Assembly: GCA_022451065.1 (NCBI GenBank)
Contig: JAKUOU010000023.1
Span: 1-63,472, forward strand
Direction of reading: 5' to 3'
DNA length: 63,472 nt
Origin: Pedosphaera sp.
Lineage (GTDB): Bacteria > Verrucomicrobiota > Verrucomicrobiia > Limisphaerales > UBA1096
A program made the translations under genes and the position numbers. This document shows positions 59,647 to 63,472 of this stretch, piece by piece. Numbering within the stretch: the first letter of the stretch is position 1; the number at the start of each line of letters is the position of its first letter. The notes under the pieces are model-generated. The model saw nothing but the letters and a program-made list of their open reading frames with translations, did not search any database and had not been told where the DNA came from.

Positions 59647-61533
59647 TCACTGGATCCGGCCGAATTTTTTTTCCAGCTCGAGATAGTTCATCTCAATGAT
59701 AGTCGGCCGCCCATGCGGGCAGGTGTACGGCATCTCACAGCGCCGCAGGTCGTCCACGAGATTCTGCAATTCCTCCTCCCGCAGCGCGTCGTTGGCCTTC
59801 ACCGCATGGCGGCAGACAGTCTTGGCGATCACGTCCTCGCCTAGCCGCAGCGCGTTCACCCCCTCGCCGGCCGCCTGCAACTTGTCCACCAGTTCGAGAA
59901 CGAACTTGCGGGAGTCGGAAGCCTTGACGAACGGTGGCAGGGCATCGAGCAGAAATGTCTGTTCACCAAACCCGCTCAATCCCACGCCCAGCCGGTTGAG
60001 CGTCTCCATTGTCCCGCTTAAGAACTGCGCCTCCCTTGGCGGCAGCTCCACGGTCTCCGGCAGCAGCAGTTTTTGCGACGCCGCCTGGCCTTCCGTCTCC
60101 ATGCGCCGGAGCATCTGCTCGTAAAGCACCCGCTCGTGTGCGGCATGCTGATCCAGTAACACCAGCCCCTTGTCCGACTCGAGCACGACGTACAGCTTGC
60201 CAACCACGCCGACAAGCCGCAGCGGCACATGCAGCAGCGGCAACGGCACTTCAGCCGCCTGTCCAGATGGAGCGGGCAGCGCCGTAGTCCGCACAGAATC
60301 GTTCTGGAGTGCAATCGGTTGCGCTTGACCAAGCCCAGCTGGTGCTGGCTCGTTGCCAAGCTCTTGCTGCTTCGGAATCCCCGACAGCGAGCTGGATGTT
60401 ACATCCACCGCCTCATCAGCCGTCATGAACACAGACGCAGGTTTTTCGTTGTGAAAAGCCAGCAGTGTTTCCTGCACGGCCTGTGTGAGCAGACGCCTCA
60501 CATCCCGCTCGTGATGAAACTTCACCTCGCGCTTGGCTGGGTGGATGTTGACGTCCACCTCGGCCGGGGCGATCTCGATGAACAGGCAGCATACCGGAAA
60601 CTGCCCCTTCATCAGCGCGGTGTGATAGCCCTCCATGAGCGCACGATTGAGGCTCAGATTCTCAATGGGCCGACGGTTCACGAACAGATGCTGGTTGGCA
60701 CGAGTCGATCGCGACACACCTGGCGCCCCGATCAACCCCCAGGTACGCACCGTTGTCTGCCCGTCCCATTGCATGCCTATCTCCGGGTCGTCCGGGATCG
60801 CCTTAGCCACCCGGTAGTCGCCACTGGAATCGACATTCAACAGGCTGATGCCCTCGCCGTGCAACGCTGCCATTCGCTCGCGCACTGCGGAAAGTTGGGA
60901 GTCGGGAGTGTCATCCAACCTGCACGGCGGCAGCTCCCACACTTTGCGCTGGTCGCTGTTGAACACAAAACCCACTGCCGGGTTGGCCAGCGCCGCCAGC
61001 GTCATGAAATGCTGGATGTGGCTGCGCTCGGTTTCCGGCGTGCGAAGGAACTTGCGTCTCGCCGGCAGGTTGTAAAACAGCGAGCGTACCTCGATCGTGG
61101 TGCCGACAGCGTGCCCGGCAGATTCCACTGAGCGGATCTTGCCAGCGTGAATGTCGATGCGCGTCCCCTCGCCGGTCTCGTTGTCGCTTGCCAGCGTGGT
61201 CAGTGCCATACGGCTCACGCTGGCGATGCTGGGGATCGCCTCGCCGCGAAAGCCCATCGTACCGATCGAGGCTAGATCCTCCGCCTGTTGTATTTTGCTG
61301 GTGGCGTGCCTCTCGAGGCAAAGCAGGGCATCGTCACGGTTCATGCCCCTACCGTTGTCGGCCACGCGAATGAGGCTACGTCCGCCGGACTGTATGTCCA
61401 AGGTGATGCGCGTCGCCCCGGCATCGATCGCGTTCTCGACCAGTTCCTTCACAACGCTGGCCGGTCGCTCCACCACCTCACCGGCGGCGATCTGATTGGC
61501 GACGATTTCTGGAAGGAGACGGATGGAACCCAT
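59647..61533 (-). CDS. mutL: DNA mismatch repair protein MutL
   Basis: MutL couples MutS mismatch recognition to strand removal. From ATG 61533 it has 628 residues starting MGSIRLLPEIVANQIAAGEVVERP. The GHKL ATPase motifs are ELVENAIDAG, DNGRGM and GFRGEAIPSIASVS. The C-terminal dimer domain contains DQHAAHERVLYE (461-472), matching DQHA(X)2E(X)4E, and CPHGRP. These are the endonuclease-site motifs of MutL homologues in bacteria without MutH, so this MutL is probably a nicking enzyme. The longer frame to 61863 runs into the neighbouring TPR gene and is rejected. It lies downstream of tonB-TPR on the same strand and is convergent with rho. Confidence 0.96.
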   Translation of the reverse strand: MGSIRLLPEIVANQIAAGEVVERPASVVKELVENAIDAGATRITLDIQSGGRSLIRVADNGRGMNRDDALLCLERHATSKIQQAEDLASIGTMGFRGEAIPSIASVSRMALTTLASDNETGEGTRIDIHAGKIRSVESAGHAVGTTIEVRSLFYNLPARRKFLRTPETERSHIQHFMTLAALANPAVGFVFNSDQRKVWELPPCRLDDTPDSQLSAVRERMAALHGEGISLLNVDSSGDYRVAKAIPDDPEIGMQWDGQTTVRTWGLIGAPGVSRSTRANQHLFVNRRPIENLSLNRALMEGYHTALMKGQFPVCCLFIEIAPAEVDVNIHPAKREVKFHHERDVRRLLTQAVQETLLAFHNEKPASVFMTADEAVDVTSSSLSGIPKQQELGNEPAPAGLGQAQPIALQNDSVRTTALPAPSGQAAEVPLPLLHVPLRLVGVVGKLYVVLESDKGLVLLDQHAAHERVLYEQMLRRMETEGQAASQKLLLPETVELPPREAQFLSGTMETLNRLGVGLSGFGEQTFLLDALPPFVKASDSRKFVLELVDKLQAAGEGVNALRLGEDVIAKTVCRHAVKANDALREEELQNLVDDLRRCEMPYTCPHGRPTIIEMNYLELEKKFGRIQ

Positions 61534-61586
61534 GCTGCGCCGCCACTCTAAGGGCAGCACTTTGCGGTCCCAAGCGTTTTTGAAGC

Positions 61587-61610
61587 GCGCTTGACCAAGT
61601 TGGTCAGCGC
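61587..61610. repeat. hairpin of palindrome variants at the TPR-gene 3' end
   Basis: GCGCTTGACCAA (61587-61598) faces TTGGTCAGCGC (61600-61610) with only one base between the arms and one bulged T. A true loop would open the inner pairs, leaving roughly a 9-bp stem. A third half-site, GCGCTTGGCCAGGCG, starts at 61607 and overlaps the right arm. It overlaps the TPR stop codon and lies 54 bases before the mutL start. Confidence 0.6.
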
Positions 61611-62995
61611 TTGGCCAGGCGGGACAATTTCTCGACCTGGTCGAGATATCGCTGCACGCTCTCACGCGGGCGCTTGGCCTGGGCCGACTTGAGCAGCGGC
61701 ACGGCTTTGGCGTACTGGCTGCGATGCACCAAAAACTGGGCATGGGCAACCTTGGCCCGTACTTCAAAGTCATCCAGTTGCTCGGCGCGCTGGAAAAACA
61801 GCTCGGCCTTCTCGGCATCATCACTGCGCCCATGGTAGTCGGCCAACAGCAACAGCGACTCACCGTCTAGCGGATCCCTGTCGACAATCTGCTCAAGCGT
61901 CCTCACCGCCTTGGTTTCCTCGCCCTTGGCCAGCTGCACACGAGCCTCCAGCTGCAGAATCTTCAGCCGGTCGGCCTCCTTGAACTGGTTTTTGTGGATC
62001 GATCGAATCTGCGCGAGCAGCGTGTTGCCGCGCTCGAATTCACCGACCGAGATCAGGATGTCCGCCGCTTGAATCGGCGGTGCGATCTCGCGGGCCTTGT
62101 CGGCGATGGCTGCGTCGCGGTACGCCTCAAATGCAAGGTCGTAGGTGCTCTCGTTGATGTAAATGTCGCCCAGCTGGTTAAGCACCTTGGCATCGGCCTT
62201 GCCCATGCGCCGGACAATCTCGTAATTGGTCGCGGCTTTTTGTGATTCAGCCAGCCCAAGGTACGCGTTGGCCTGGTGCAGCCAGTAGTCAGCGTTGTCC
62301 GGATCCTTTTGGATCAGTTCGCCGAACAACGTCACGCACTCGCCGTACTTCTGCTGTTGCAACTGGCACTGGGCGATGCCGAGCTTCCAGTCGATCTTGT
62401 CCGGCGAGAAAAGGGATGCCTTGCGATAGGCCGCCTCGGCCGAGAGATATTTTTCACCGATCAAATGGCAGTAACCGATGAGACCGTAAATGTTGCCGTC
62501 CTCACCGCCCAACTCGAGCGTGCGCACGAGTTCCTTTTGCGCCTCCGCATGCCGGTTCAACTGGACCAACACCACGCCAAGGTTCATGTGAGCGCGCTGG
62601 AAGTCCGGGAACTTCTTGATTGCCAGTCGGTAATGCACCACCGCCCTCGAGTAGTTGGTCGCCTGCACGTACAGGTTCGCCAGGGTGAAGTCCAGCGCCG
62701 CGCTTGACTCTGGCTTGATGGCCTCGGTCAGCACGACAATGGCCTGCTTGGGGTCGGCCTGGATCTGCGGGATAAGCTCGTCGAACAGCTCCTTTTCGTC
62801 GGCGTTGATTTTCGGCTCCACGTCGGACTTGACGCCGTAGCTGGCCATGAACTTGTTGATGAACTCGGGGTCTTTCCAAAACTGCAACGTCCTGGCGAAA
62901 GTAGGCTGCGCCCGGCCAAGCGCCGGAGCCAGCAGGCCAAGCGCCAGCAGCAAACCAAGCCAGACACGGCGTGTTTTGTTCGTAGGCTTCATCAT
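61604..62995 (-). CDS. exported tetratricopeptide-repeat protein, 463 aa
   Basis: Signal peptide (MMKPTNKTRRVWLGLLLALGL, end near ALGRAQP), then about ten TPR-like helical pairs, e.g. AIKKFPDFQRAHMNLGVVLVQLNRHAEA and LFQKDPDN-type FGELIQKDPDNADYWLHQANAYLGLAES. It belongs to the TonB-operon TPR proteins of Verrucomicrobia/Planctomycetes. The ATG at 62995 overlaps the tonB stop as ATGA (62992-62995), so they are coupled. A periplasmic scaffold role with TonB/ExbBD is likely. mutL follows 70 bases later. Confidence 0.88.
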   Translation of the reverse strand: MMKPTNKTRRVWLGLLLALGLLAPALGRAQPTFARTLQFWKDPEFINKFMASYGVKSDVEPKINADEKELFDELIPQIQADPKQAIVVLTEAIKPESSAALDFTLANLYVQATNYSRAVVHYRLAIKKFPDFQRAHMNLGVVLVQLNRHAEAQKELVRTLELGGEDGNIYGLIGYCHLIGEKYLSAEAAYRKASLFSPDKIDWKLGIAQCQLQQQKYGECVTLFGELIQKDPDNADYWLHQANAYLGLAESQKAATNYEIVRRMGKADAKVLNQLGDIYINESTYDLAFEAYRDAAIADKAREIAPPIQAADILISVGEFERGNTLLAQIRSIHKNQFKEADRLKILQLEARVQLAKGEETKAVRTLEQIVDRDPLDGESLLLLADYHGRSDDAEKAELFFQRAEQLDDFEVRAKVAHAQFLVHRSQYAKAVPLLKSAQAKRPRESVQRYLDQVEKLSRLAKR

Positions 62996-63472
62996 TGTTT
63001 TCCGAAGTAGAAGGGTTGAATTTTTCTCACAGCGACCTTTCTGCCGTCCTTGATTGCCGGACTGAATTTCCATCGCCGAATCACCCGCGTTACTTCGCGT
63101 TTGAATTCGTCATGGGTGAAGCGGCGAATCTTGTAATCCGTCACCCGCCCCTCCTCATCGATCACGATTGATACGTCCACCCTGCCCTTGATACGGTTCA
63201 ATAACAGCTTGGGCGGGTACTGCGGTGGAATCCGCACCAGCGGACGTGGCTCGCGGTCCACTTCCGAGAGGTCGAAAATCTTCATCTCCGCGATGGCATC
63301 GGTCGCGACTTTCGGATTCAACCCGGCATAGATGCCAACACCACCCGCGCCTGGATTGAGCGCGAGCTCGAGTTGACTTAAAGTCAGCATCTGTTGTTCC
63401 TCCTGCAGTTCCGGTTTTTCCTCATCCTCCTCTTCCTCGGGCGGCGGAGGCGGGGGTGGCGGCGGCGGAGGC
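62992..63472 (-). CDS. TonB-type energy transducer (5' end outside window)
   Basis: The frame continues beyond the window edge. On the minus strand it starts with an unbroken run of 11 Pro, then an acidic stretch (EEEEDEEKPELQEEQQ) and a 132-residue part that includes the TonB C-terminal domain: RIPPQYPPKLLLNRIKGRVDVSIVIDEEGRV, then EVTRVIRRWKFSPAIKDGRKV. A membrane helix would lie upstream of the window. TonB transmits proton-motive force to outer-membrane receptors. Upstream ExbB/ExbD genes are expected just beyond the window. Its stop overlaps the TPR gene. Confidence 0.9.
   Translation of the reverse strand, partial: PPPPPPPPPPPEEEEDEEKPELQEEQQMLTLSQLELALNPGAGGVGIYAGLNPKVATDAIAEMKIFDLSEVDREPRPLVRIPPQYPPKLLLNRIKGRVDVSIVIDEEGRVTDYKIRRFTHDEFKREVTRVIRRWKFSPAIKDGRKVAVRKIQPFYFGKQ

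Overview
The window looks like chromosomal DNA of a Gram-negative member of the Verrucomicrobiota, probably a free-living aquatic or soil type near the Pedosphaera/Limisphaera side of the phylum. I infer this from gene content, not from a search: many prepilin-type proteins with an H-X9-DG tail, Planctomycete/Verrucomicrobia-style DUF1501 and cytochrome-plus-sulfatase-modifying-factor proteins, Tat-exported Gfo/Idh/MocA and sugar-isomerase proteins, a TonB/TPR operon, and weak or absent Shine-Dalgarno sites. No rRNA, tRNA, CRISPR array, transposase or phage gene was seen.

Layout. 0-4 kb: end of an unknown gene, a coiled-coil membrane protein, a tiny lipoprotein, a terminator and clpB. 4-8.7 kb, minus strand: a tight run trpA-manC-phoH-ybeY-DUF502-recO. 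8.8-12.5 kb, plus strand: holB, an O-antigen ligase/polymerase, aroQ and a lipoprotein, followed by gap. 13.7-15.9 kb: katG. 16.4-19.9 kb, minus: the assimilatory sulfate genes cysH-cysD-cysN-cysC. 20.2-21.5 kb: waaA. 21.7-28.1 kb: a MacAB/Lol-like exporter with one adaptor, one ATPase and three tandem permeases. 28.1-30.4 kb: a repeat-tailed lipoprotein and an orphan GAF histidine kinase. 30.5-41.1 kb: oxidoreductase, cytochrome/FGE-domain protein, DUF1501 protein, two pseudopilins, a phosphatase, a sugar isomerase and an MFS transporter. 41.2-43.9 kb: pnp-rpsO. 44.1-47.7 kb: a large metallophosphoesterase and a DUF192 lipoprotein. 47.7-52.4 kb: UVR-motif protein, RidA, a D-serine dehydratase/D-threonine aldolase-like enzyme and a two-part sodium symporter. 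52.5-55.6 kb: three tandem pseudopilins. 55.7-59.5 kb: a triple fusion phosphatase-RpiB-GlyA, then rho. 59.6-63.5 kb, minus: tonB-TPR, then mutL.

Two observations stand out. First, the palindrome CTTGGCCAAG (best extended form GCGCTTGGCCAAGCGC) occurs at least 15 times as an exact 10-mer where about 0.06 would be expected by chance, and its half-site GCTTGGCC/GGCCAAGC occurs roughly 50 times. It lies inside genes and between them and behaves like a highly iterated palindrome or uptake-type sequence. It thins out in the more AT-rich cys, ABC-exporter and MFS blocks. Second, one open reading frame joins a low-molecular-weight phosphatase, ribose-5-phosphate isomerase B and serine hydroxymethyltransferase, matching the order of the separate ywlE-ywlF-glyA genes of Bacillus.

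All functional calls come from motifs read by eye. Start codons were moved from the longest possible reading frame whenever a signal peptide, a conserved N-terminus or a gene overlap favoured a later start.
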